This document shows positions 46,640 to 57,845 of a stretch of DNA of 64,000 nt, piece after piece (position 1 is the stretch's first letter; every line of letters begins with the position of its first letter). The notes beneath the pieces were generated by a model. That model was not told the DNA's origin. It made no database searches and worked only from the letters and a program-made list of their open reading frames with translations. A program made the position numbers and the translations under genes. Where the stretch lies: contig CM032233.1 of the NCBI GenBank assembly GCA_019009955.1, positions 116,616,501 to 116,680,500 on the forward strand, read 5' to 3'. The stretch is from Riptortus pedestris. Its lineage: Eukaryota; Arthropoda; Insecta; Hemiptera; Alydidae.

Positions 46640-47580
46640 AGTATCAACAAGTGCTTAGAAGATAAAAGGCTTCCAAGTATGAACTTCAGTTCTTATTTCT
46701 ATTTTTTTTTAAATATGAAGATACTTAGATTTCCAGTGTTTTCTGTCTCCTTGGAGTGCACTAAGAGTGGGTTGAATAAATTATTCACAGGTTCTGATGG
46801 ATGCTCAGGGCAGTCCAAAGCATTGAGATTTTAGCTAAGACGTTTTTAATTTTGTTTTTAACAAGTATATGAAAGAGAAATGGTTTCAAAATGAGCATTT
46901 GAGCTATGATTTCTGTTATTGTGAGCTAACCCAAGTGCTGGCAGCTTTCTTAGACTATTAGGCTAAGGTAAGTTTAGGTTGGAGGAAGTGTACAATGCTT
47001 CAGAAAGATCTTGTGTGAAGAAGAATGTAGGTAGGTCTTTAAATTATTTATTATTTTAATCAGCTATTGTACGACAGTAACGCAAAATAAAATACAGATA
47101 TTACGGCCACACGAAAGAGAAATGGGCTCGAATTAAGAATGTGAGCTATAGTTTGTATTTTTGTGTGCAGGATTAAGTTTCTTAACGATCTTGGGTGCTG
47201 TCAGTCTTCCTGGAGCGTAACTAATGTAAGTGTTGTTGGAAGGAAGGACGGCTCTAAAAGATACTGGCTTAAGCCTAAGGAATAAAAATTAGCCGAGGCT
47301 TTTTTCTTTTGAAACAGCACTTCTGTCATTGTAACGCAAAGAACAATAAAGGAAAACTCCGTCTTTGTTGCGAAAGAAAAACAAACTGAGTATCAACAAG
47401 TACATGAAAAAGAAAAGGCTTCGAAATAAGGACGTGAGCCTTAATATATATTTTTGTAAGGTGGATTAAGGTTGTGTTTGATGCGGAGCGTTGCCGACTG
47501 TTCTTGGAGGGTGCTAAGGTAGGTTTTTGCCTGAAGGGGGTATGTGAAGGCGCTATGAGATATTGAGCGAAGGCCTGGGA
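46640..47580 (+). repeat. Degenerate tandem array of about four units of 220-300 bp
   Basis: Related blocks recur near 46640, 46863, 47110 and 47385. Each has a stretch like TCAACAAGTACATGAAAAAG, an AAAGGCTTCGAAAT-type block, GTGAGCTATAG-type and TATTTTTGT blocks, then CTTGGAGGGTGCTAAGGTAG-type sequence. TAACGCAAAGAACAATAAAG-like blocks precede units three and four. Similarity is low to moderate by eye and spacing is uneven, so this is an old tandem duplication. Minus-strand translation gives a recurring ..KPFLFHVLV-like string in three units, which may only reflect the DNA similarity. Confidence 0.5.
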
Positions 47581-47960
47581 TGGGAGGTGGTCCGCTAAGG
47601 GGGAGGGAGCAAAGTGGGGGACCAAGGGGGTGGTGTTGAGTCCGGAATATTCGCCTGCTGGTAATATCTGAGAGAGGAGGAAAGGGGGGGTTGTAGAGTG
47701 AGGGGGTTGGGGGGGGGGCAGAGAAAGATGGTGGCAGGGTAGGGGGGGGGAGGCAGGAGTATTGATCCCCATCTTCCCCTCCTGCCTTAAGACCACCCAC
47801 CCTTCTCCAAGACACCCCCTCCTACTCCCCTTCCTAGTCAAGACAAATGCTCTTAAAATAAGATTACCCCCTCCCCCAGTCCCGGGGGGCTTGGCCCCTC
47901 CTCCCCCTGGAAAAACCGCCGGCCAAACAGTTCCCTCTCCCCCTGGCCCAGTTGGACTTT
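47520..47960 (-). repeat. GC-rich strand-asymmetric dispersed repeat
   Basis: Purine-rich (47560-47760), then pyrimidine-rich (47760-47960), with the motif GGGGATCAATACTCCTGCC on the minus strand. Frames of 124-171 codons on the minus strand across it (47841-47326, 47815-47441) are Pro/Ser/Leu-rich low-complexity translations. Confidence 0.5.
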
Positions 47961-48561
47961 TACTCGCCTTCTTTTAATCACTTTTTCCTCTCTCCCCTTC
48001 CAGAAATAAAATATCAAAAAAAAAATACGAATTCTCAATCCTTCCACACTAAGAAATGGATATATTTTTTAATGAAAATTAGTCAAATACAAATGAATAT
48101 TAATATAAGTTTGACCATTTACTAATTTCCGTAATAAATAACGTAATATATTGAAGCCATTATTTAACCTTCAGGTTTCTTTTGGGGGCCTTTGGGCAGC
48201 TAATTACGGAGAAAAAATTAAAAAAAAAAAAGAGTCCAGTAATTATCATATCAACAGGTCAAATTAAGACATTAACGACTGTCATACCAATAAGGAAAAT
48301 CTACTAAAAGCGTCAGTATAATTCAGATTATTTACGGCTAGCCAGCCTTAAAAAAAAAAATAAAAACAGTCATCATTTAAGATAAATGCTAGTAAAACGA
48401 TTATTTAATATTCTGAATGTTTCACAACAGTTCTAATTACAATAACAAATAAGTAGAATTATTTTAGTTTTCATAGTCTCTGAGCAAATCATTAGTTATA
48501 CAATTTGCTCTCTTAAAATTGAAATAAAACTGAAATACAATTGTTTAAAATTACTGTATAA

Positions 48562-48631
<70 letters not shown>

Positions 48632-49549
48632 GTCCCAAATTAATTTTTGATCTTATATGTATTTCAGGAAAAAAAATCAAAATTTAAAGACCAGACAATA
48701 AATGTTTATAGGTCTTACAATTCATATGACGAGCGGCTCTACAGGCCCATCATGAGAAGTTCCTTATTCTGTAAAAAAAAAAAAATAATAATAATAATCA
48801 GCGGTGTACATCTTTTGATAAAATGAATTTTTCTAATTCAATTATAAAGCATTTTAAATGAAATTCTTTCTAGACTTACGATAGATTGCGCTTAGAAGAC
48901 AGGTCTTTTAACTCCTCTCACAGAAAAAAAACGACATCCCGATTTTTGTCTGCCCACACAATGTATGTAAACCCCCGGAAATACGTACCGTTAATAATGT
49001 ATTAATCAATATATAAACTAAAAGGTTTGTTTCCTATAATTTAATTACATTTCATTTATAATTTCATATTTAATAAAATTGTAACTTCAGGTACAAATTT
49101 GGCTGAAATCAAGAATTTAGCTTGAATGATTATTGAAGATACCGGGATATCGGCCATAAACTCCCAATTCTTCAGGTAGAGGAGTATTTTTGTTTTGTAT
49201 GTTTACAGTTTCGGGCACAATTGATCCACTTCTCCATAGCTGACTATGAACAAAAACAAACAAGTTTAACAAATGATTTATTTCTTATTTCTTTCAGTTG
49301 GTGGGCTTTTTGTCATCTTTAGCTCTGAAAAAGGGCCCAAAACGGCCTGGATAAAATATAAATAAACTTCTCTATCTGAAGAATTGACAATAAATGACCA
49401 ATACCCAACCATCCTCTTCCAACCAACTATCAATCAGTAACCAACGGATAACCAACAACTGATAGATTGAGAATTAAGCTTGTTTTTGAGGAATATGTTG
49501 TCAGGTTCAGTCTTGCAAAATCAGCTGATGGATTTTAATTAAAAAATTG
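47961..49549. other. No gene seen; TA tract and a short inverted repeat
   Basis: (TA)n at 48566-48627. A 26-bp-scale inverted repeat pairs AATTCTTCAGGTAGAGGAGT (49169) with CTTCTCTATCTGAAGAATT (49368), enclosing about 170 bp that include the Penelope-terminus-like block AGCTCTGAAAAAGGG..AAAACGG (49320-49345). A fragment AAATCTACTAAAAGCG at 48299 is a possible HINE-like 3' scrap. Confidence 0.5.
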
Positions 49550-50167
49550 TTAGTAGATTTCCCCTAAGGGAAATCAGCTATTGAGGTCGTACTCACGACG
49601 CGCGTTTTGAAAACTTTCCTCAAATGTCCGTCGATCCTACCAAGGAGATGACGAAAATGAGGTCCGTTCAAAATTATATATATATTTGCCTGTTAACGCT
49701 CTAGCGGTCGCAATTTTTGTTTGATCATTACCAAACTTCATATTTAATCGTTTTATGTAAAAATAAAGATCAAATTTGTTAATGGCTGAAATCGGACCAG
49801 TGGGAGGGGAGGGTTTAGAGGGGGGATTTTTGAAAATTCGAAATATCTCCGTTATTATGCGTCGGATCGAACAATTGTATAGAATCAATCGTATTGCAAA
49901 TTAAATTTACTATTAATATTGTTTTATACATTTATTCTCTATCTTGAATATTAACCGAGATATTTGCATTTGTATTAAGTGCGTGTGGTCAGCAGTCGGC
50001 TATATGCGGGACTTCCCGTCGAGAGCTAGTACGGCCGTTTCCGTAACTGTTTGTCCCTCATGAATTGATTTAGAGATTCGTTACTACTACTGCTATTAGT
50101 AAGCCGATTTCTCTTTTGTAAAACATCACGTGTGAAATCTGCTTAGTTTACGCAGCCGTGACGGACT
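49549..50167 (-). mobile_element. HINE-like element, full length, module B
   Basis: Plus strand begins TTAGTAGATTTCCCCTAAGG, GGAAATCAGCTATTGAGGTC and ends TTAGTTTACGCAGCCGTGAC, GGACT (5' hairpin partly deleted). The core is highly conserved (GGAGGGTTTAGAGGGGGG after deletion of a few bases, TCCGTTATTATGCGTCGGAT). Module B (GCTAGTACGGCC, GTAACTGTTTGTCC, GATTTAGAGATTCGTTAC) is the inverse of that at 53658. Confidence 0.85.
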
Positions 50168-50345
50168 TTTTTTTTTAACCACCTATAAAGAATTATTTAT
50201 TTTTCATCCAAAATTAATCTTTTCTTACATTATTTTTTTTACTTAAAAGAAAGAAAAACACTTCAAATAAAGATTAAAGAGTGGCTGCTCACCGATAGTG
50301 AGTTGCTCACTACACAGCTAAATCATCAATCGCTTGATATTAAAA

Positions 50346-50582
50346 GTCCGTCACGCAGGGGCTGCGTTAACTAAGCAGATTTCCCACATTTGTCACATAT
50401 TTGCATTTATCTCAAAACATAAAAGTTCACTGAGAAAAATATTTGGTATTAAGGCTTCAAATAATATGTTTCAAATAATTTTTTTTTTGAATGTGACATG
50501 AATAGGAGGGGGGGTTTACTGAAGACCGAAAACTAAAAATTGGAATTATCTCCATCAAAAACTAAGGATAGACAAAAAACGT
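50346..50582 (+). mobile_element. HINE-like 5' fragment
   Basis: 5' end GTCCGTCACGCAGGGGCTGCG, AGCAGATTTCCCACATTTG, module A, then ending after ATCTCCATCAAAAACTAAGG near 50582, directly against the 3' end of an opposite copy (tail-to-tail junction). Confidence 0.8.
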
Positions 50583-50653
50583 ATATAACTAATTTCCTTA
50601 AATGTCCATCGATCCTACCTAGGAGATGACGAAAATGAGGTCCCTTCAAAATT

Positions 50654-50654
<1 letters not shown>

Positions 50655-50710
<56 letters not shown>
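50655..50710. repeat. Compound (CA)n-(TA)n microsatellite
   Basis: CA units from 50655 to 50671, followed by TA units to 50710, at the usual microsatellite position of the element; (TA)n resumes at 50936-50988 on the other side of the nested insert. Confidence 0.95.
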
Positions 50711-50713
<3 letters not shown>

Positions 50714-50932
50714 GTGTTGATGTTTTCGACCAGGTTATTTTTATATATGGTGTTGTTATTCTTTTTGGAGTTTATAGTATAACCCTAGTCCTAGTGCAAT
50801 AACCATGTGTAATAGTTTGTAGTTATCTTTAGTCTTGCCCTGAAGAAGTGAAAATGAAGATTCTCAAAATATCGGCATAAACTTGGATTTATTTCACCAA
50901 CATTGACCAAAACTCCAAAAAGAATAACAACA

Positions 50933-50938
<6 letters not shown>
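50711..50938. mobile_element. Nested Penelope-like terminal structure with inverted ends
   Basis: The inner ends ATATGGTGTTGTTATTCTTT and on to TTGGAGTTT, versus AAAACTCCAAAAAGAATAACAACACCATAT, are a near-perfect inverted repeat of about 29 bp. The middle contains TAGTCTTGCCCTGAAGAAGTG then AAGATTCTCAAAATATCGGC. Relative to 28640-28849 the middle is inverted while the leader TAATTGTGTTGATGTTTTCG keeps its orientation. Both copies sit in the TA tract of a HINE-like element. Confidence 0.6.
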
Positions 50939-50995
<57 letters not shown>

Positions 50996-51779
50996 CTTGT
51001 CTGTTACCACTCTAGCTGTCGCAATCATTATTTGATCGTAACCAAACTCGATATATAAGCGTATCATAAAAAACTAAAGGTTGAGTTCGCTAATGACTGA
51101 AATCGTTATTGACTGAATAATCGTTAGATGGAGGTTTAGAGGTGGAGAATTTCGAAAATTCGAGATCTCTCCGATGTTATACGTCGGATCGAAAAATTGT
51201 ATAGTTTCAATCTTATTGCAAATTAAATTTACTATTAATACTGTAGTATACATATTTTCGAGTAATGAGTATTAACCGAGATATACGCTTATTAGTATCA
51301 TATTAATAATAAGCTGTTATATCATGAACCACTTCATTACAAGGTTAAATACCAATTTTTTTTTTTTAAAGAAAGCTTTATTATAAGAGATACAAACAAA
51401 TACGATTTGTAGACCACCCCCCCCTCCCCCGCCCCTCTTTTGTTCTTGGATGACTAAAATCAGAGTGAATGAGATAGAAATTATTCTAATTTATTTCAAA
51501 TTACTCCACTAGCTATAGTAAATAGTTTTCAACAAAATGAATGTGTTATATTCAGATATATTTCACTAATTGTTCATCTTGTATGTCTAGAATAATTCTA
51601 TCTATTCAGTGCTACGAAATTGGCTGCCCTGTTTGTTTACAATTTAGAAGCACAATGATTTGTTATTACCGCTTGCATTTATTCCCTTAACATTTACGTG
51701 TACCAGTATGTAGATTTATTTGTTGTAAACCTTCCCGTGAGAAATCTGTTTAGTTTACACAGCCCCTGCGTGACGGACT

Positions 51780-52473
51780 TTTATGAGCATGGTGTGGTCT
51801 TAATATATTTTTTCATCCACGTAAGCTCCGTGAGGTAGGAGAATATAAAAACGCCTTGTGTCTTTCGAGTAAGTCTTCGATCGTGTCTTAGAAATTCTGT
51901 TAGGGCGGTGTTGTTTTATTAAATCATTAAATTTTTACATAACCTGATGATTATAAAAAACAATGAAGTTAATTAATAATGACGGCCGGATATTGATACG
52001 TTACACTATGGGCCCAACAACGTCAGCAAGCTTATGTTACTTTTTTTCATGTTACTTTCCACGAAAGGCATTCAATACTTCGACTGTGCATTTGGGCTGT
52101 AAATGGGAGTATTGTAGTCAATCTTGTCTCTGACAACGGTAATAGAAACATTTCGTCAAAAACATCAAAACTGTAATGCATTGTTGAAAGCATTCGATTA
52201 GTAATTCTTAAAAGCAGAAGCGCTTGAATTCTAAAATAATGGTGATTTGGATATTCCGAGTTGACGTTATGATTTGTTCCTTCCTATTTTTCTCCATCCG
52301 TATTAGATTATTTATTTATTTATTTTTTTGTGAAATCCTCGATAGTCACATACCAGCATGAATGTATAGCGACATTAGTTGTCTGGTCTCTCTTATATTT
52401 GCAGCTAATTAGGGAAAAAAAAATTGTCTCAACTACACATGCAGACACACAATTCTATATATATTTATATTAT

Positions 52474-52478
<5 letters not shown>
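51780..52478. other. No gene seen
   Basis: No family repeat and no credible ORF. Confidence 0.5.

Positions 52479-52521
<43 letters not shown>
52479..52521. repeat. (TA)n microsatellite
   Basis: About 21 TA units directly abutting the following interspersed repeat (ACTAGCTCAGATACCCGG). The 65-codon frame ending here is a translation of the tract. Confidence 0.95.
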
Positions 52522-52524
<3 letters not shown>

Positions 52525-53657
52525 TAGCTCAGATACCCGGCTTCGCTCGGGAATTCACTTGAGGCTGAATAGTGATGGTATATTTTTGGCAAGGCTTTAC
52601 TTTGCACAATATTTTGACATTTACCCTTCCCAGTGTTTGGGGTTAACACCCGTCGTATCTGTGGATTTGTTAATAATAAAATCAATTTTTTATGTAAGAC
52701 TTGACTGTCCTCCAAATTGTCATATTTCCCGTCTCCTGTGCATTATGCATAGATTTGAATTATTAAGGAGAAAATATTGACATACATTTGAATTAATTTT
52801 TTAAGGTGAGGTACCTGGTAGTTCATATTGAAAAGAAGTGTTGAGCAAATTTCTCTAAATTACAAAATAAACCACTTTTGTTATGTGCATATTTGCCGAA
52901 ACCCCAATAGGAAATTACTATTATTAATTTCAGGCCTCCCTTATAACCCCCACTCCTGCCCGTCCCTAGAAACGTTAGTATGGCTTATTATAAGGAAGGC
53001 GTTAGTACTAAATCACACCGAGCTTGGTTTAGTTCGGTTGAGTCTTTTGTGCCAAATAAAATTGTTGACTCCCGCTATAATTTTTAGCGTATAACGCCTT
53101 TATATTTCGGTATACGACGATAGTGCATATAAAAAATGTTTCTCTAAATAATAAAATAAAAAACTTTTTTATGTGCATATTTGCTGCAAAAGCAATAGGA
53201 AACGAAATATCGCTATTTTTAATTTCAGGCCTCCTTTAAAACCCCCACTCCTGCCCGTCCCTAGAAATGATAGTATGGCTTGTTATAAGGAAGTCGTTAG
53301 TACTAATTCACATATCGAGTTTGGTTTAGTTAGGTTGAGTCTTTTGTGCCAAATAAAATTGTGGACTCCCGCTATAGTTTTTAACGTATAGCTCATTTAT
53401 ACTTCCGTATACGGCAAACGTGCATATAACAAAAGTTACTCTCAATTACAAAATAAACAACTTTTGTTATGAGCACATTTGCTGAAAAAGCAATAGGAAA
53501 CGAAATATCGCTGTTTTTAATTTCAGGCCTCCCTTATAACTTCTACTCCTCTTTGTCTTAGAGAACATTAATATAGCCTAAAGTCTAAGTTGGGCTAGTT
53601 GTAATATACATACCAAGTTTCATAAAACTCGGTTCAGCCGTAATAAAAGTAGAAAAC
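52522..53657 (+). mobile_element. Interspersed repeat 'ACTAGCTCAGATACCCGG', copy 1, with three internal 295-bp units
   Basis: Begins ACTAGCTCAGATACCCGGCT and ends near AAACTCGGTTCAGCCG. Inside, a unit beginning with TTACTCTCAATTACAAAATA and containing ATAGGAAACGAAATATCGCT, TTTCAGGCCTCCCTTATAAC and CCCACTCCTGCCCGTCCCTA recurs at about 52848, 53141 and 53436, that is with a period near 295 bp. Apparent ORFs of 72-88 codons are repeated with the units and contain no known domain. Both end motifs (CCCGGCTTCGC...CGG; AAGTTTCAT..GGTTCAGCCG) are widespread in invertebrate genomes, but the class is not clear to me. A HINE-like copy begins exactly at its 3' end. Confidence 0.75.
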
Positions 53658-54083
53658 GTCCGTCACGTAGGGGCTGCGTAAACTGAGAAGATATCCCACG
53701 TGAAGTTTTACAATAGAGAAATCTGCATACTAGTAACAATAGTAATAACGAGTCTCTAAACCAATTTCACGAGAGCCGAACAGTTACGGACCCGAACTAG
53801 CTTTCGGCGGATAGAACCGACATCAGCTGATCTTATTTCGTCTGTTATCCGCACACACTTAATAAATATGCCAATATCTCGGTTAATATTCAAGATAGAG
53901 AATAAATGTGTATAACAATATTTATAGTAAATTTAATTTGCAATAAGATTGGTTCTATACTTGTTTTCGATCCGAAGAATAGTAACGGAGATATTTCGAA
54001 TATTCGAAAATCCCCCCTCTTAACCCCCCCCCTCCCACTTGTCCGATTTCAGCCATTAACTAACTTGATCTTTCTTTTCTAGT
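53658..54083 (+). mobile_element. HINE-like element, module B, 3'-truncated
   Basis: 5' end GTCCGTCACGTAGGGGCTGCG, then a diverged subterminal repeat (AGAAGATATCCCACGTG), module B (CGAGAGCCGAACAGTTACGG), core (CGGAGATATTTCGAATATTC, CCCCCCTCTTAACC), ending after CCATTAACTAACTTGATCTTTC. The last third, with microsatellite and palindrome, is missing. Confidence 0.8.
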
Positions 54084-54594
54084 TTATGAAGGATCAATAA
54101 ACTGGGCCAGTAGTCTAATACAAACTTTCGGAATAATTAATATTTCTCTCTCTAAAATTTAAAAAAATAAGGGGAAACAAAGGCGGCGCTTAGGAGAAAG
54201 GTCATATGTTGTTCTGCTTTGTAGAAATTCATAATATATTCGGAAAAAATGTCGATGGAAAGAGGTTGGAAGAAAATGGGGCCACCAATATTCTGAGAAG
54301 TTCATTGAAAAAGAGGAAGATTAAAAATGAGTTTGAGTTCTGAGTACACCGGCACCACCTGTCGACGGTAAATAGAATGCCTTAATTTTTTATCGTTTCT
54401 CGTAAATGATATTTGTGGGCGTAGTACGATGAGCCTTAATCATTCTTATATTATCCTATATGTTTCATTCCATGCCAAATCATCCAGACTATGTTTAAAT
54501 TCAGTTATTATTTTAAGTTTTTTTCCGGTCCATTTACTGTACGGAGTCAAATAGACTACAGGAAAACAAGTATTAAAAAGAAGTGTTCAACCTT
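54084..54594. other. No gene seen
   Basis: Unique-looking sequence between two HINE-like copies. Confidence 0.5.
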
Positions 54595-56257
54595 TTAGCA
54601 GATTTCCCTTCGGGGAAATTAGCTATTGAGGTCGTACTCATGACGCGATTTTCAAAATTTTTCTTCAAATATCCATCGATCCTACCCAGGAGACGAAAAT
54701 GAGGTCCGTTCAAAATTATATGTATATATGTGTGCGTTTGTTGCTTCATCGTTACCAAACTCGATATTTAAACGTTTAAGTAAAAATAAAGATCAAGTTC
54801 GTTAATGGCTGAAATCGGACCAGTGAGAGGGGGAGGGTTTAGAGTGGAGGATTTTCGAAAATTCGAAATATCTCCGTTAATATACGTCGGATCGAAAACT
54901 TGTATAGAAACAATCTTATCCAATACTAGCTCAGATACCCGGCTTCACCCGGGACTTGATTTGAGGCTGAATGGTGATGGTATTTTTTTGGCAAGTCTTT
55001 ATTTTGAACAATATTTTGACATTTACCCGTCCCAGTGTTTAGGGTTAATACCCGTTGTTGGCATTTGTTAATAATAAAAATAATTTTTGATGTAAGTCTT
55101 CAGTGTCCTCCAAATTGTCATATTTCCCGTCTCCTGTGCATTATGCATAGATTTCAGCTATTAAGGACATAATATTAACATTGGTTTGAATTAATTTTTC
55201 CAGCTGAGGTACCAGATAGTTCAAATAGGAATGAATTGTTGAGCATATCAATATTTCTACGCAAATTACTTGCTCCATACATTGTTCCTGGAGAAATGTA
55301 TAAAAAAAAAAAAAAAGTTAATCTAAATAACAAAGTAAACAACTTTTGATATGTGCATGTTTGTTGAAAAAGAAATAGACAATGAAATATCGCGAATTTT
55401 TATTTCAGGCCTCCCTTATAACCCCCACTCCTGTTCTAACCTAAACATTTTAATATAGCTTATAATCATGGAAGAATTAATGCAAATTGACATACCGAGT
55501 TTTGTTAAGTTCGGTTCAATCGGTAACGCCCAATAAAATAGTTGACTCCCGCTTTAGTTTATAGTGTATATCTCGTATATACATTTTTAAAAGACAAAAA
55601 TGAATATCTCAAAAGTTACTCTAAATAACAAAATAAACAACTTTTATGTTCATATTTGCCGAAAAACGAATAGAAAACGAAATACCGCTATTTTAAATTC
55701 AGGCCTCTCTTACAACCCCCACTCCTGCCCGTCCCTAGAAATGTTGGTATGGCTTATTATAATGAAAGCGTTAGTGCTAATACACAAACCGAGTTTTATT
55801 TATTTCGGTTGGGTCTTTTGTCCCAAATAAAATTGTTCACTTCCGCTATAGGTTTTAGCGTATATCTCGTTTATAATTCAGTATATGAAAAAAAGTGTAT
55901 ATAACAAAAGTTACTCTAAATAACAAAATAAATAACTTTTCTTATGTTCATATTTGCCGAAAAACCAATAGGAAACGAAATATCGCTATTTTTAATTTCT
56001 GGCTTCCCCTATAACCCCCACTCCTGATCGTCTCAGAGGATATTAATATAGCCTAAAGTCTAAGTTGGGTTAGTAGTAATATACATACCAAGTTTCATAA
56101 AATTCGGTTCAGCCGTTTATGCGTGAAAAAGTAACAAACAAACATACAAACAAACACACACGAAAGAAACAAAATGCAGTTATGGTGTCTATGACATGTG
56201 AAACGAAAAGTTATCGTGAAATTTCGCAAAAAAAATCAATGTACAGACAGAGGTTAC

Positions 56258-56301
<44 letters not shown>

Positions 56302-56646
56302 ATTGTTATATTTATATTTTCCGTTTAATGAGTATTAACCGAGATAGTAAATAGTTTTCAATAAAATTAATATGTTATATTCAGATGTATTTCATTAATT
56401 GTTCATCTTTCCAGTCTACAATAATTTTATCTATTCAGAGCTGTGAAGTTGGCTGCCCTGTTTGTTTACAATTCAGACGCTAACATTGTAAATATTATCA
56501 ACATGTAAATTGACTGAATGAATTCTTATTACCGTTTGTATTTATTCCCTTAACATTCACGGTGGTTTTACCAGTATGTAGATCTATCTGTTGAAAACCT
56601 TCAAGTGGGAAATCTGCTTATTCTACGCAGCCCCAGCGTGACGGAC
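54595..56646 (-). mobile_element. HINE-like element, module C, split by a 1.37-kb nested insertion
   Basis: Left part 54595-54923: TTAGCAGATTTCCCTTCGGG, GATCCTACCCAGGAGACG, CGTTACCAAACTCGATATTT, GAGGGGGAGGGTTTAGAG, TATACGTCGGATCGAAAA. Right part 56298-56646: ATTAACCGAGATAG, module C (GTAAATAGTTTTCAATAAAA, GGCTGCCCTGTTTGTTTACA), TTCTACGCAGCCCCAGCGTG and ACGGACT. Joined, the two parts give the expected element order, showing that the intervening sequence inserted later. The microsatellite usually near the 3' end is reduced to a few TGTATA units. Confidence 0.85.
54924..56297 (+). mobile_element. Interspersed repeat 'ACTAGCTCAGATACCCGG', copy 2, nested in a HINE-like element
   Basis: Begins ACTAGCTCAGATACCCGGCT like copy 1; internal units start at about 55317, 55615 and 55910 (period about 296 bp). 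The end is more complete: AAGTTTCATAAAATTCGG, TTCAGCCGTTTATGCGTG, then AACAAACAAACATACAAAC, about 90 bp of further sequence and a (TA)n tract (56258-56297). Its insertion splits the HINE-like element between CAATCTTATCCAA and AACATTGTTATATTT. Confidence 0.75.
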
Positions 56647-57666
56647 TTTTTTAACACTAACATTTTCAAATTTAATAATGCCAACGAAATACACATTTTT
56701 TCATAATCATCGTTAAGTTGCAACAACAAGGGTTGTGTTTCTATTTAAAATATTACTTGGGCGTAGTATTTGAATAGAATAACCAGTGAAAACAATTATG
56801 AGATTAATATGTTTATTTTCACGAAGAAAGAAAGTGGGGGCATCAGACACGAGAAATGCTTCACATTAATTAGGTGCTGTTTCGCTTTCAGGAGAAACAC
56901 AATTTACGAGGAGACAATGGAAAGAAAATAACCTTCCTTAGTCGAACATCATATTCGTTGTTCCATGGCTTTAATACATAAGTATATATCTTTTGTCATT
57001 ATTTCCATTGTTGTTTAAAGTTCTTTGTTCGAGTTGTCTGTTGAAAGCCTTTTTCGGAAAGTTTAGCAACTGAAACCATCTCGTTTTCATTCATTATCAG
57101 AAGTAAGTATGAATAAACAAAGTTTTATAACTTCAATGATTAGTGTTTATTAGAAGAAACAACTCATGCATTGTTATACAGTCAACTTTTTGGCCTATAT
57201 AACTTGAAACTTTATTCTTTTAAAATATCAGTCTAATATGTACATTTATTACTTCACTGGTACTTAAATTGTACTTAAGAGGAAGAATTTTACCTCTCCA
57301 TCCTCTTATATTAGAAGGGAAAAATTTCCATTATTTTTCTTTCATGTACTGTTTGAAGATCACTAAATATTCCTTATTGGCTTAAGCAGTGTATTTGTTT
57401 TAAGGTGAAGTCGTTGAATAAAAGTTAAGTCAGATTGGATTTTTACTTCAAGTCAAATCCAACATCCTTTACATCTATTTCGATGTAAACAAATTATTAC
57501 AGTTTTACATAAAAAAAAAGATTTGTTTTCTAGTGAGCAAAATTAAACAATGAGGAGCATTTATAAAGAGTTGGCATAATGTACAATTGTAAATATGGTC
57601 GAGAAATTGATGATGGATTTACTTAATAATGATTTCGTTTGAACTCAGATATGTTTATATCTGGCA
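56647..57666. other. No gene seen
   Basis: AT-rich; nothing recognised. Confidence 0.5.
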
Positions 57667-57667
57667 C

Positions 57668-57845
57668 TCAGCAATTGAGATCGTAGTCAAGACGCGATAT
57701 TCGAAAAATTTCCTCAAATGTCGATCGATCCTGCCTAGCAGATGAAGAAAATGTGGTCGTTCAAACCTGTTTATATGTGAATATGTGGTGAGAGGAGATG
57801 AAAAGTTTGTATCTGCTAAGTTTAAGCGGCCCCTGCGTGACGGAC
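57668..57845 (-). mobile_element. HINE-like element, extreme internal deletion
   Basis: The 3' part (CAGCAATTGAGATCGTAGTC, GTCGATCGATCCTGCCTAGC, GATGAAGAAAATGTGGTC) joins after about 60 bp to the 5' end (ATCTGCTAAGTTTAAGCGGC, CCCTGCGTGACGGAC). Core, microsatellite and 5' module are all gone. Confidence 0.7.

Larger units (their letters stand above)
50583..51779 (-). mobile_element. HINE-like element, module C, with nested insertion
   Basis: Starts within the 3' part (AATTTCCTTAAATGTCCATC, GATGACGAAAATGAGGTCCC), has CA and TA tracts, a 228-bp nested insert (50711-50938), more TA, then the core (GCAATCATTATTTGATCG, GGAGGTTTAGAGGTGGAG) and module C (GCTATAGTAAATAGTTTTCA, GGCTGCCCTGTTTGTTTAC), ending TTTACACAGCCCCTGCGTGA, CGGACT. 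The core is disrupted by a short duplication around 51080-51125 (GACTGAAATCG / TTATTGACTGAATAATCG). Confidence 0.8.

Noticed and set aside
47326..47977. 171- and 124-codon minus-strand ORFs and a 71-codon plus-strand ORF
   Set aside because: Pro/Ser/Leu-rich translations of a GC-rich strand-asymmetric segment; overlapping frames are all open and there is no domain.
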